From: Tunturibacter empetritectus
GTDB taxonomy: Bacteria > Acidobacteriota > Terriglobia > Terriglobales > Acidobacteriaceae
Assembly (NCBI RefSeq): GCF_040358985.1
Contig: NZ_CP132932.1
Coordinates: 4,834,073 to 4,898,072, forward strand
Direction: 5' to 3'
Length of the DNA: 64,000 nucleotides
Positions 17,799 through 26,652 of the stretch are shown piece by piece (within the stretch, counting starts at the first letter, position 1; each line of letters opens with the position of its first letter). The notes beneath the pieces are model-generated. The model was not told the origin of the DNA and did not search any database. It worked only from the letters and a program-made list of their open reading frames with translations. A program made the translations under genes and the position numbers.

Positions 17799-19019
17799 AT
17801 GGCCAAGCTATCGATCCGCGACCTCGACCTCACCGATAAGCGCGTCCTCATTCGCGTCGACTTCAACGTCCCTCTCAAAGACGGCATCATCACCGACGAC
17901 ACTCGTATTCGCGAGACTCTCCCGACGATCGAGTACGCTCTGCGCCACAAGGCCAAGGTCATCCTCTGTTCGCATCTGGGCCGCCCCAAAGGCAAGCCGG
18001 TCGCCTCCATGAGCCTACGTCCGCTTGTCGATCATCTCCGCACCCGGCTCGACCACATTCTGGGCGATGACGAAAACGTAGCTTTCTCGCCTGACTGTAT
18101 TGGTGTCGTCGCCAGCGAGATGGCGCTCAATCTCGAATCTGGCCAGCCATTGCTGCTTGAGAACCTTCGCTTCCACGCGGAGGAAGAGGCCAACGATCCA
18201 GTCTTCGCGCAAAAGCTCGCCTCGCTCTGCGACATCTACGTCAATGATGCGTTTGGCAGTGCTCACCGGGCCCACGCCTCCACGGAAGGGATCACCCACT
18301 ACGTGAAACAATCCGCGGCCGGGCTGCTGATGGAGAAGGAGTTGACCTACCTCGGAAAGGCTCTTACGGAGCCCGACAAACCGTTTGTCGCGATTATCGG
18401 CGGAGCCAAGGTGTCGGATAAGATCCAGGTGATCGACAACCTATTGGAAAAGGCTGACGCCATCATCATCGGCGGAGGTATGGCCTATACGTTCCTCAAC
18501 GCGCAGGGGCAGAGTACGGGAAAATCGCTGGTCGAAATCGACAAGATCGACGTCGCCAAAGCCGCGCTTGAAAAGGCGAAGGCTAAAGGCGTTCGCTTCC
18601 TTTTGCCGATTGACCACGTACTTGCCGACAAGTTCGCTCCGAACGCGAAAACCAAGGTGTTCTTTGGCGATGGTCCCTTCCCGGAAGATATGATGGCGCT
18701 CGACATCGGCTCGAAATCCATTGCGCTCTTTGAGGAGGAGATCGCCGAGGCGCGCACCATCATCTGGAACGGCCCCATGGGAGTCTTCGAGATGCCTGCC
18801 TTCGCTCGCGGCACAAACGAGATTGCCGCTGCTGTTGCGCGCAATCACGACGCCACCACCATCGTCGGTGGCGGAGATTCTGTTGCTGCGATCCAGCAGT
18901 CCGGATTTGCCAACAGGATCACCCACATCTCTACCGGCGGTGGCGCGAGCCTCGAATTCCTCGAAGGCAAGACGTTGCCCGGCGTAGCCGCACTGACAGA
19001 CAACCAGAGATTTCGCTAG
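17799..19019 (+). CDS. pgk: Phosphoglycerate kinase
   Basis: A 406-residue PGK. The N-terminal substrate-binding motif RVDFNVP, SHLGRPKG, and NDAFGSAHRAHAS are followed by the nucleotide-binding IIGGAKVSDKIQVIDNLL, IWNGPMGVFE and VGGGDSVAAI, then STGGGASLEFLEGKTLPG at the C-terminus. All catalytic motifs are intact. It produces ATP and 3-phosphoglycerate in the cytoplasm and lies between a membrane protein and tpiA on the same strand. Confidence 0.97.
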   Translation: MAKLSIRDLDLTDKRVLIRVDFNVPLKDGIITDDTRIRETLPTIEYALRHKAKVILCSHLGRPKGKPVASMSLRPLVDHLRTRLDHILGDDENVAFSPDCIGVVASEMALNLESGQPLLLENLRFHAEEEANDPVFAQKLASLCDIYVNDAFGSAHRAHASTEGITHYVKQSAAGLLMEKELTYLGKALTEPDKPFVAIIGGAKVSDKIQVIDNLLEKADAIIIGGGMAYTFLNAQGQSTGKSLVEIDKIDVAKAALEKAKAKGVRFLLPIDHVLADKFAPNAKTKVFFGDGPFPEDMMALDIGSKSIALFEEEIAEARTIIWNGPMGVFEMPAFARGTNEIAAAVARNHDATTIVGGGDSVAAIQQSGFANRITHISTGGGASLEFLEGKTLPGVAALTDNQRFR

Positions 19020-19083
19020 TCGCCAACGTGTTGTGACAGAGTCCTTCCCAAGTCCGCAAAGAAAATGGAATACTGATTCGCAC

Positions 19084-19845
19084 ATGCGAAAGCCATTGAT
19101 CGCCGCCAACTGGAAGATGTACAAGACGCCCAATGAGTCCTTAGCCTTCCTCAGAGAGTTTCTTCCTCTGGTGAAGGATCACACGACCAGCGAGATTGCG
19201 ATCTTCCCCACCATGTCTTCGCTTGGCTACGTCATCGAGGCGACCAAGGGGACGAACGTCACCGCCGGCGCCCAGACGATGCACTGGCTGAACGAAGGGC
19301 CTTACACTGGCCAGACATCCCCGACAATGCTTGAAAGCATCGACTGCACCCGGGTGCTGCTGGGCCACTCCGAGCGGCGCATCTACGCCCACGAGACTGA
19401 CGACATGGTCAATCTGAAACTGAAGGCCGCCCTCGATCACGAGCTGATCCCAGTTGTCTGTGTTGGCGAGACGCTCGACAAGCGTCAGTCCGGCCTGACC
19501 GAAGCGGTTCTGCGCTGGCAGATTGCCTGCGCACTCAACGGCATCAAGGGAGCATCTTGCGGGAACCTCGTCATCGCCTACGAGCCTGTCTGGGCGATTG
19601 GGACCGGCAGCGTTGCGACCCCGGAGCAAGCCAACGAAGCTCACGCCATCATTCGCCGCGAGGTGGCAGCCCACCTGGGCTCTCCCTGCGCCAGTGGCAT
19701 GCGCATTTTGTACGGCGGTTCAGTCAAACCAGACAACGTCGCCAGCCTGATGTCCCAGCCCGAGATCGACGGGGCTTTGGTTGGTGGGGCAAGCCTGCAG
19801 GCTAAATCCTTTGCAGAGATCGTCCGTAACGCCACCGCGGCCTGA
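19084..19845 (+). CDS. tpiA: Triosephosphate isomerase
   Basis: A 253-residue TIM-barrel enzyme. Motifs: AANWKMYKT with the substrate lysine, LLGHSERR with the electrophilic His, AYEPVWAIGTG with the catalytic Glu, and YGGSVKPDN phosphate loop. The ATG at 19084 matches the family N-terminus. It ends the glycolytic block (gap, pgk, tpiA) and converges on lepB with a 47-base gap. Confidence 0.97.
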   Translation: MRKPLIAANWKMYKTPNESLAFLREFLPLVKDHTTSEIAIFPTMSSLGYVIEATKGTNVTAGAQTMHWLNEGPYTGQTSPTMLESIDCTRVLLGHSERRIYAHETDDMVNLKLKAALDHELIPVVCVGETLDKRQSGLTEAVLRWQIACALNGIKGASCGNLVIAYEPVWAIGTGSVATPEQANEAHAIIRREVAAHLGSPCASGMRILYGGSVKPDNVASLMSQPEIDGALVGGASLQAKSFAEIVRNATAA

Positions 19846-19892
19846 TACGGCAACAAATGTGCTGTCCCCTGTCCGGCGACTATTGTTCCTGC

Positions 19893-20492
19893 CTAACGGA
19901 CAACCCCTGCCTGATCCATCGGCCAGTAGACAAATGCCGCCTTGCCATAGATTAGATTCCGGTCGACTGGCCCGAAGTCGCGGCTGTCGCTTGAGATCGA
20001 CCTATGATCCCCCATCACAAAGTATTCATTTCCCGGCACAGTCATCTCCGGTTGCGATCTGTCATCGACAAACCGCCTTGGCACATAGCTCTCCGAGATG
20101 CGTTTTCCGTTCACAATGACCTGCCCATGATCGATCCGCAGGGTATCTCCCGGCAGGGCGATCACCCGCTTGATGTAACTCTTCTCATGGTCATGGGGAT
20201 AGAGAAAGACGACCACGTCGCCGCGTTGAATCTCGCCGACCCGGTATGCGATCTTATTGATGAACAGCCTGTCCTGATCCTCCAGCATAGGCAGCATGCT
20301 GGTTCCCTCTACTCGTACTGGCTGATAGAGAAAGATGATGATGAACGCCGATACCGCTACCGAGATCACCAGGTCGCGCAGCCAGGAGTGCATGACTCCC
20401 TTCCGCTGTCCTGACGGCTCCATCTGCTGTCGATTTTCTGGTTCCGGCTGAACCTTCCCGGTCTCCACGCGATCTTCCGAATCCTCTAACAT
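19893..20492 (-). CDS. lepB: Signal peptidase I
   Basis: A 199-residue type I signal peptidase. After a 38-residue polar N-terminus comes one transmembrane helix (about 40-57), then the catalytic EGTSMLPML with Ser65, the general base Lys108 in SYIKRVIALPGD, and the box E GDHRSISSDSRDFG. The short form with one anchor resembles the Gram-positive and acidobacterial type. It removes signal peptides from exported proteins such as those annotated here. It lies alone on the minus strand. Confidence 0.95.
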   Translation of the reverse strand: MLEDSEDRVETGKVQPEPENRQQMEPSGQRKGVMHSWLRDLVISVAVSAFIIIFLYQPVRVEGTSMLPMLEDQDRLFINKIAYRVGEIQRGDVVVFLYPHDHEKSYIKRVIALPGDTLRIDHGQVIVNGKRISESYVPRRFVDDRSQPEMTVPGNEYFVMGDHRSISSDSRDFGPVDRNLIYGKAAFVYWPMDQAGVVR

Positions 20493-20839
20493 TTAGACGC
20501 ACCAATCTAAGAGTTGCAATCATCAGGCTGCTTGCCGGCGTGTGGTCTCCTGAGCGTTCAGCCTGGGTAAACCAATTGAGCCGAGATGCATCTTATGTAC
20601 TCAGTGGAGACTTCGGTCAACTGAAGCCCCGGAGGCTTTAACTTCAGCCTTATAACTTTATGAGAACTTTTCGTTTGAATCAGAACTTTCTGCATATCAC
20701 AGGTCGACTTAGTTCGCCACCCCAATCATCATCTGCCGTAACCCCGCCCCTTTATGATAACTCGCATGGGGCAAACCTTTCTTGACGCATCTGAGAGGGT
20801 TAGGACTAGAATTGCCCCAGCAGAACAGTAGGAAAACTT
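20493..20839. other. Divergent intergenic region between lepB and murQ
   Basis: No ORF is believable here. At 20782-20787 TTGACG and at 20807-20812 TAGAAT give a possible murQ promoter with a long 19-base spacer, flanked by an inverted repeat GGGGCAA (20768-20774) and TTGCCCC (20812-20818). A small hairpin AAGCC/GGCTT lies at 20624-20638. The lepB gene has no obvious promoter of its own on the minus side. Confidence 0.4.
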
Positions 20840-21808
20840 ATGGCAACCCTTACCATGCTTGAGCAGGCCCCGACACCAAAACCCGTCAACCGTGGCGCAG
20901 CAGACTACAACGATCTCACCACGGAGACCGCCAACGCCGCCTCAGAGGGACTCGACACCAAGTCCGCACTCGAGATCGCCCGAATCATAAATCACGAAGA
21001 CGCCAAGATCGCAACCGCAGTCAAAAAGGCGCTGCCTGAGATCGCTATCGTCATCGATACTGTCGCTCGCTCCCTGCGCGATGGTGGCCGACTGATTTAC
21101 GTAGGAGCCGGCTCCAGCGGCCGCATCGCCTCTCTCGACGCCTCGGAGTGTCCACCAACGTACTCTACCGCTCCTTCGCAAGTCCAGTACATAATGGCCG
21201 GCGGCCCCAAAGCTCTCGCATCTGCCTCCGACGTGAACGAGGATTCACCGGAGATTGGCCAGCGCGACATCGCCCGACGACGCCCGACCCGCAAAGACAT
21301 CGTCATCGGAGTCTCGGCGAGCGGCCGCACGCCTTACGTGGTCGGCGCGGTTGAGTATGCGCGGGCTCGGGGAGCTAAGACCGCCGCGATCACATGCAAC
21401 CTCAATACCCCGCTCTCCGATGTTGCAGACACCACGGTCATCACTGAAGTCGGCCCTGAGGTTATCTCAGGCTCTACGCGCATGAAGTCTGCGTCAGCCC
21501 AGAAGATGGTGCTGAACATGATCACTACTGGGGCTATGACGCGGCTCGGGTACGTCTACGACAACCTCATGGTCAATGTGCACATGAAGAACGCGAAGCT
21601 GGTAGAGCGCGGCATTCGCGTGCTGATGACGGTGTGCGATATCGATCGTGATACTGCGATCCGCACCATCAAGTCCGCGGGCAAATCGATTCCGATCGCC
21701 GTCGTTATGCTAAAGGCTAACGTCGACAAGATGGAGGCTGTGCGGCGCCTCACCAAGTCGGATGGCAACGTTCGCCTCGCTATTGACGACTCTCGCCTCG
21801 AACTCTGA
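20840..21808 (+). CDS. murQ: N-acetylmuramic acid 6-phosphate etherase
   Basis: A 322-residue SIS-domain enzyme that cleaves the D-lactyl ether of MurNAc-6-phosphate during peptidoglycan recycling. Motifs: YVGAGSSGRIASLDASECPPTYST in the substrate site, GVSASGRTPYVVGA in the SIS loop and GSTRMKSASAQKMVLNMITTGAM. Start ATG has AGGAAAA upstream. It converges on the sortase operon; the stop codons are about 3 bases apart. No phosphotransferase (MurP) or AnmK is adjacent, so the source of its substrate is elsewhere in the genome. Confidence 0.95.
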   Translation: MATLTMLEQAPTPKPVNRGAADYNDLTTETANAASEGLDTKSALEIARIINHEDAKIATAVKKALPEIAIVIDTVARSLRDGGRLIYVGAGSSGRIASLDASECPPTYSTAPSQVQYIMAGGPKALASASDVNEDSPEIGQRDIARRRPTRKDIVIGVSASGRTPYVVGAVEYARARGAKTAAITCNLNTPLSDVADTTVITEVGPEVISGSTRMKSASAQKMVLNMITTGAMTRLGYVYDNLMVNVHMKNAKLVERGIRVLMTVCDIDRDTAIRTIKSAGKSIPIAVVMLKANVDKMEAVRRLTKSDGNVRLAIDDSRLEL

Positions 21809-21811
21809 TTG

Positions 21812-23551
21812 TCAGGAAGCGCAGCCACCCACGCATGCGGTGCTGAATTGCGCTTGCTTTACTCCCGGCATGTCCTGATCCCGCCACACTCCGCCCTGGG
21901 CCTTCCACGGACTGACCGAGATGGTAGGTTGATCCTGCTCTGACGTGATCTTCCACTGCCCGTCGATTCGTTTGAGTGTCAGACGAGTCGGCACGAACGA
22001 CTCTAAAATCTCCGACTGCTCGGGCTCGCTGATGAAGTGTTTCATAAGGCGAACCTCAGCCTCCGACTCTGTCTGCCGTTCAATGACAATATCCTCCATC
22101 TTTACGGTCCACAGGCCTTTTCGCATGCGGTTGGTAGCCTCGCGGTCTCGCAGAACCGCGGCTCGTCCGACGTTTCGCTGATCAAGATAGCGATCCAGTT
22201 TGTCCGCATAGAAAGAAGCTTGAGCATTTGCATCTCTTGTCTGCATAGAAGCCGCCCACCCTTGCAACCACCGCTTCACTTCCACACTATTAGCGACAGG
22301 CTGGGGATTGGGATTTGGTAAAGAGGGCACGGGAGACGGCGTCTTGGCCAACGGGCCTTCAGAGGCTTTCGGATCGATCGGTAGAGGTGCTGTCGGTAGT
22401 GGCGCCGAAACCGCTGGAGCATGAATCTCTGGCGACGAAAAATACTTCGCAGCAATCGAGGCAGGATAGGCGAAGAGATCGGGATGTAAGGAATACAAAC
22501 GATACCCCACTCCTGCCAGCGCCAGCAGTATGGCAAAGGCGGCTATCCCTCGCGCAATTTTTTTCCACCCAGAGGTTCGCTCCTCTTCCATTTGAAGTCT
22601 ATGCGGTGGTATTCGAGCGTTCCAGGTCAGTTCATCTTCGCGTCCCAATCCGGCATCGAACTCTGGATGTCTAACGGGATTACGCGCGGCTTCCCAGAGG
22701 GGAGCCTGGTTCGCTGCTGTCGGGCGTGCCTGCCCCTCGGTCCGTGCTTTGGTCTGAGCGGTAGTCTGTGTTGCGGTCGGCGCCGAATCGATCGCTCTTG
22801 TCGCTCTTTCTGGCCCATTTTTGATACCTGCGGGACGATACTCCATTGGTGGGGCGATAAATGGCTCCGCGATAGGCGCAGGGGGAGACTCGCTTCTTTG
22901 ATCGGGCAGTTCAAAGCCCTGCGGCTCGTCAAGGTCAACGAGAGCGGCTGCGCCCCATCCCGAATCAGGAGCAGCAGCCGTCATGGCCTCCATCACAGTC
23001 TCTGGAGTCACGGCCGAAGCTGCCTTCTCCTCTGAGGGCTGTAACGTCTCTGTCTCTTCTGACAGCCACACCTTCTCCTCAGACGGCTCCAACTCCCTCA
23101 GTTCATCCCTCAGTTCAATTGCGTTCGGATCTTCGGGCCTGTCGATTACCGTCGTCGATGAAGCCACGCCCGTTGTGGACGACGCCGACTTTCTTGCTGC
23201 TGTATAAGCCGCTACGCGCATGGAATCGAGGTGAATCTGCGCCTTCATCTGTTCAAACAGTTCATCCAGTTTGGACCGAACCACCTCCTGTTGCGAGGTC
23301 TCTCCCAGGAGCGCAGACGCCTGGAAGTTCACTTCCCCCTGGATCACGGTCTCGTTGTTCTCCGCATTCACACAGAACACCGTAGTGTCGTGCTGGTTCT
23401 TTGATCGTGGCGACGGTCCTACGCCTCGTAGCGTAATTCGGTCGCCAGATCGCACTACCTCGCTGGAGATCTCTCGCGAACACATCTCCAACGCACGCAA
23501 AACCATCTCCGGATCCGGAGTCTGTACTGTTTCGTGGATCTCAAATCTCAT
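21812..23551 (-). CDS. Large single-pass membrane protein with C-terminal NTF2-like domain
   Basis: A 579-residue protein I cannot name. Residues 1-110 form a compact charged domain; 120-330 are low complexity, rich in Glu, Pro, Ala and Thr. One transmembrane helix lies near 345-365 (IARGIAAFAILLALAGVGYRLY). After a proline-rich linker, residues about 440-555 look like a SnoaL/NTF2-type module (KRWLQGWAASMQTRDANAQASFYAD, then LTLKRIDGQWKITSEQ). The C-terminus ends with CVGGCAS. It is the third gene of the sortase unit, starting 18 bases after the sortase stop. A role with the sortase is inference from position only. Confidence 0.7.
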   Translation of the reverse strand: MRFEIHETVQTPDPEMVLRALEMCSREISSEVVRSGDRITLRGVGPSPRSKNQHDTTVFCVNAENNETVIQGEVNFQASALLGETSQQEVVRSKLDELFEQMKAQIHLDSMRVAAYTAARKSASSTTGVASSTTVIDRPEDPNAIELRDELRELEPSEEKVWLSEETETLQPSEEKAASAVTPETVMEAMTAAAPDSGWGAAALVDLDEPQGFELPDQRSESPPAPIAEPFIAPPMEYRPAGIKNGPERATRAIDSAPTATQTTAQTKARTEGQARPTAANQAPLWEAARNPVRHPEFDAGLGREDELTWNARIPPHRLQMEEERTSGWKKIARGIAAFAILLALAGVGYRLYSLHPDLFAYPASIAAKYFSSPEIHAPAVSAPLPTAPLPIDPKASEGPLAKTPSPVPSLPNPNPQPVANSVEVKRWLQGWAASMQTRDANAQASFYADKLDRYLDQRNVGRAAVLRDREATNRMRKGLWTVKMEDIVIERQTESEAEVRLMKHFISEPEQSEILESFVPTRLTLKRIDGQWKITSEQDQPTISVSPWKAQGGVWRDQDMPGVKQAQFSTACVGGCAS

Positions 23552-23569
23552 AGCGCCTCATCCCTACTT

Positions 23570-24154
23570 CTAATGGATGGCAAAAACCCCGTCTGGGGAA
23601 GCCGACAAAAGGTGGGCATGAACAATAAAACGTTCCGGCGCTGCGCCCACATAGTCGAACGGAAAACAAGTAATGAGCGTAAGCTCTGGCCTGGAGGCAA
23701 TGTTCAGCACTCCTACCTTGTCGGGACTCACAATTTCAGTCGAGTCCACAACGTAGTGATAGGTGCCGCTTTTATCGATCAACCGCACCTCCATCTTCGC
23801 GGCGATCCTGCGCAACGGCCGGAAGAACGAATCGCGATGACCTGCCAGCCCCACCGTACCAAGGCCACCCGGCACCGCGGTCCCGGGAATATGGCCCACT
23901 CCCCGATGCAAACTGTCTCTATCATAGTCGGCTGTAATCGGTGCTGACAACGCGAGTGCGGGAATCTCAATCCTGCCAATCACATCCCCTGCCGCAGGCG
24001 CGACGTCCGGGGCGATTCTGGCTGGAAGAGGCTCTCCGATCCGTTCCGCGAGCCTCTGGGTCTCCTTTGCTTGAACACCCAGCACCAGGCAGTATCCAAC
24101 GCAAAGGAGACCGCACGCCCATAGAAGACGCTCAGCGTATGCGAGGACTCGCAT
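23570..24154 (-). CDS. Class D-like sortase
   Basis: A 194-residue sortase: an N-terminal membrane helix (residues 7-28), a proline-rich linker, then the sortase beta barrel. The catalytic set is visible: His106 in GLAGHRDSFF, Cys163 in LTLITCFPF and Arg175 in APERFIVHA. The TLITC motif and overall size fit class D sortases, which cut LPxTA-like signals. I start at ATG 24154; the frame continues upstream but this start precedes the membrane anchor and follows the upstream stop by three bases. The adjacent gene encodes a protein with an LPHTA tail, its likely substrate. It would act on the outer face of the inner membrane. Confidence 0.88.
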   Translation of the reverse strand: MRVLAYAERLLWACGLLCVGYCLVLGVQAKETQRLAERIGEPLPARIAPDVAPAAGDVIGRIEIPALALSAPITADYDRDSLHRGVGHIPGTAVPGGLGTVGLAGHRDSFFRPLRRIAAKMEVRLIDKSGTYHYVVDSTEIVSPDKVGVLNIASRPELTLITCFPFDYVGAAPERFIVHAHLLSASPDGVFAIH

Positions 24155-24156
24155 AT

Positions 24157-24903
24157 CTATTCCCGTAGCAACGACTCTTGATTCAAAGTGGACACACGGC
24201 TGTAGGCGATCAGTCGCAGAAGCGCTGCGGCGAGCAAGGAGCAGAAGCCCAGCAGCCATACCAATGGCACCGGGCTGGCGGTATGGGGCAGCGCTTTGAT
24301 CACTGGCTTCTGAACGCTGGCCACTTGCATGTATCGCTCCGCCTTGATGCCTGGCTTCGCACTGGCAGCATCGCCAGCCCCGCTGGGCCCTACCTGCTCG
24401 AGCGAAAGCAGCCAGAGCGTCAGCAGTTGCATGTCGTCCTGAGACAGCGTGTTATCGGTGACCTTCCCCTCCGACGCCGGATCGACGGCAGGCACCTTCG
24501 CGGGGTTTGAGGTGGCTATCGCAACCGCCTCAGCCTTCGGATAGACGAACTCTATGACCGAAGAGCCTCCGGGGAAGTACCACCCCTTGAGGTACTGAGA
24601 GCCATCAGCGGGATTAGCCCATCTCACAGCCCCGCTAGCCGATGGTTTCTGTATGTTGCCGTTTGGAATGCCGAGAAAGGTTGAGTGCACATCACCCTTC
24701 ACCGAATCAACCTTCAGAATCACCCGGTCCGACAGGCGACTCACAACGTGGATTGTGTAGGAGCCAGGTTCAAGCGTAACCCCAGGAATGTGCGACGGGT
24801 TGGAGATCGTGAAATCAGCGGCGGGAGTCGCCGGCCCGGCAGCCCATACCTTCGGGCTGAAAAGGCACAAAGAGGCGCAGAATATGAGAGCTTTGAGTCG
24901 CAT
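24157..24903 (-). CDS. Exported protein with LPHTA sorting signal
   Basis: A 248-residue protein with a signal peptide ending about residue 21 (SPKVWAA). The mature part begins with a beta-rich domain (PGVTLEPGSYTIHVVSRLSDR) similar in style to acidobacterial exported proteins of unknown function. The C-terminus has the layout of a cell-wall sorting signal: LPHTA at 205-209, a hydrophobic helix at about 213-232, and basic residues after it (Arg229, Arg235). The tail after the helix, about 16 residues, is longer than usual. SD AAGGAGAAACG precedes the ATG. The sortase gene follows three bases later. Confidence 0.72.
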   Translation of the reverse strand: MRLKALIFCASLCLFSPKVWAAGPATPAADFTISNPSHIPGVTLEPGSYTIHVVSRLSDRVILKVDSVKGDVHSTFLGIPNGNIQKPSASGAVRWANPADGSQYLKGWYFPGGSSVIEFVYPKAEAVAIATSNPAKVPAVDPASEGKVTDNTLSQDDMQLLTLWLLSLEQVGPSGAGDAASAKPGIKAERYMQVASVQKPVIKALPHTASPVPLVWLLGFCSLLAAALLRLIAYSRVSTLNQESLLRE

Positions 24904-25355
24904 CGTTTCTCCTTGCAGGATCGACTTACGTCCGTGATATGCAAGGTGTACGCGAAAAGTTAGTCGTTAGGTTGGAGGAAAGATACGAGTAACTCAACTT
25001 TTTTAGCGCCGGTAATCCGCTTATCCAAATTTGATTCGATTGGTAATCGAAAGACCGATTACGAGGCCGAATGAAGCTGAAATACTTTTCACATAGATAA
25101 CCATGCGCTCAAAAGTACTCCAGGTTTGACGACTTTCGCGCGCTTTTGAGTTTGGACATCGCTAACTTGCGGTGCTTGGGCCCTTTTAGCAATCTAGAAA
25201 ACGGCACTAACATTCTTGAAATGAAACACTTATAGGACAGACACCAGCGGGTTGAGTAGCGGCTTTTGATAGCGAAGACGCTCTTTATAGCTGAGAAGGG
25301 TGGCCGTACCAGCGACGTTACTCATTTCCACGCGGAATCTTCGTAAACTGTCAAA
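24904..25355. other. Gene-free divergent region between the sortase unit and murA
   Basis: No coding frame is believable in these 450 bases, which are more A/T-rich than their surroundings. Two inverted repeats stand out: GTAATCG-N6-CGATTAC at 25043-25062 and CTCAAAAG/CTTTTGAG at 25108-25115 and 25143-25150 (27-base spacing). Either could be an operator or an RNA hairpin. It contains the promoters of two envelope loci facing apart. Confidence 0.45.
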
Positions 25356-26636
25356 ATGGACAAGTTCGTAATACGCGGCGGCAATCCCCTTCTCGGCACC
25401 ATCAAAGTGTCCGGAGCAAAAAACTCCGCTCTCCCCTGCATGGCCGCCGCCATTCTGACCGAAGACGAGGTAATCCTCGAAAACATTCCTCAGGTCAACG
25501 ACATCGAAACTGAGCGCAAGCTCTTAACCAGCATGGGTGCTGAGGTGGAACTAGGTTATGGCCGCGCCCAGCATCGCACCCGCATCAAGTGCGCCATCCT
25601 GTCCGACCCCGTCGCAAAGTACGAGATCGTCAAGACCATGCGCGCCAGTTCTCTGGTGTTGGGGCCTCTTATTGCGCGCACCGGCATAGCACGCGTTGCC
25701 ATGCCCGGAGGCTGCGCCATCGGCGGCCGCCCCATCGACCTCCACATCAACGGTCTCGAAGCCATGGGCGCTACGATCACCCAGGATCACGGCTACCTGG
25801 AAGCCCGTGCCGATCGGCTGAAGGGCGCTCACATCGTCTTCGACAAGATCACGGTCACCGGCACCGAAGACCTGTTGATGGCCGCGACTCTCGCCGAAGG
25901 AGAGTCCATCTTCGAGAACTGCGCGCGTGAGCCAGAAGTCACCGATCTTGCAGCCCTGCTCATTGCCATGGGAGCAAAGATCGAAGGCGCAGGCACCGGC
26001 ACGATCCGCATTCAGGGCGTCTCCAAACTCCACGGCGCACGCCATCGCATCAACCCAGACCGCATCGAGGCCGGCACCTTCCTCATCGCGGGAGCCATCA
26101 CAGGCGGCGACCTCAACGTCGACTGCTGCGAACCCAAACACCTCGGCGCGCTCATCACCAAGCTGGAACAGTGCGGCGTCAAGATCGACGTCGGCACCGA
26201 CCACGTTCGCGTGCGCTCCGGTGGAGAACTTAAAGCTGCCGATATCACTACAGAAGAGTACCCAGGCTTCCCTACCGATATGCAGGCTCAGTACATGGCG
26301 CTCGCCACCCAGGCCGAAGGCACCAGCACCGTGATCGAAAACATCTTCGAAAACCGCTACATGCATGTACAGGAGCTCATTCGCATGGGCGCGAACATCA
26401 CCATCTCCGGCCGCACCGCGACTGTGCGTGGCAAGACGCCTCTGCAATCAGCTGCTGTCATGTGCTCGGACCTTCGCGCCTCCGCCTCCCTTGTACTTGC
26501 TGCATTGGTGGCCGATGGCGAAACCATCCTGGACCGTATCTATCACCTCGACCGAGGCTACGAGCACTTCGAAGAGAAGCTTCGCGGCGTCGGCGCTCAG
26601 ATCCGCCGTATGGGAGATGTCTTCGGGAGAAAGTAA
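25356..26636 (+). CDS. murA: UDP-N-acetylglucosamine 1-carboxyvinyltransferase
   Basis: A 426-residue EPSP-synthase-fold enzyme that transfers enolpyruvate to UDP-GlcNAc, the first committed step of peptidoglycan synthesis. KVSGAKNSALPCMAA and ARVAMPGGCAIGGRPIDLH are present, with the catalytic Cys120 that is also the fosfomycin target in the family. The Asp variant seen in naturally fosfomycin-resistant bacteria is therefore absent. It lies upstream of a convergent GNAT gene. Confidence 0.96.
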   Translation: MDKFVIRGGNPLLGTIKVSGAKNSALPCMAAAILTEDEVILENIPQVNDIETERKLLTSMGAEVELGYGRAQHRTRIKCAILSDPVAKYEIVKTMRASSLVLGPLIARTGIARVAMPGGCAIGGRPIDLHINGLEAMGATITQDHGYLEARADRLKGAHIVFDKITVTGTEDLLMAATLAEGESIFENCAREPEVTDLAALLIAMGAKIEGAGTGTIRIQGVSKLHGARHRINPDRIEAGTFLIAGAITGGDLNVDCCEPKHLGALITKLEQCGVKIDVGTDHVRVRSGGELKAADITTEEYPGFPTDMQAQYMALATQAEGTSTVIENIFENRYMHVQELIRMGANITISGRTATVRGKTPLQSAAVMCSDLRASASLVLAALVADGETILDRIYHLDRGYEHFEEKLRGVGAQIRRMGDVFGRK

Positions 26637-26652
26637 CTGGCCGAGTTGCAAA

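Noticed and set aside
25551..26447. 298-residue minus-strand frame over murA
   Set aside because: Shadow of murA; the translated protein looks like codon-complement composition (Asp, Gly and Val rich) without a family.
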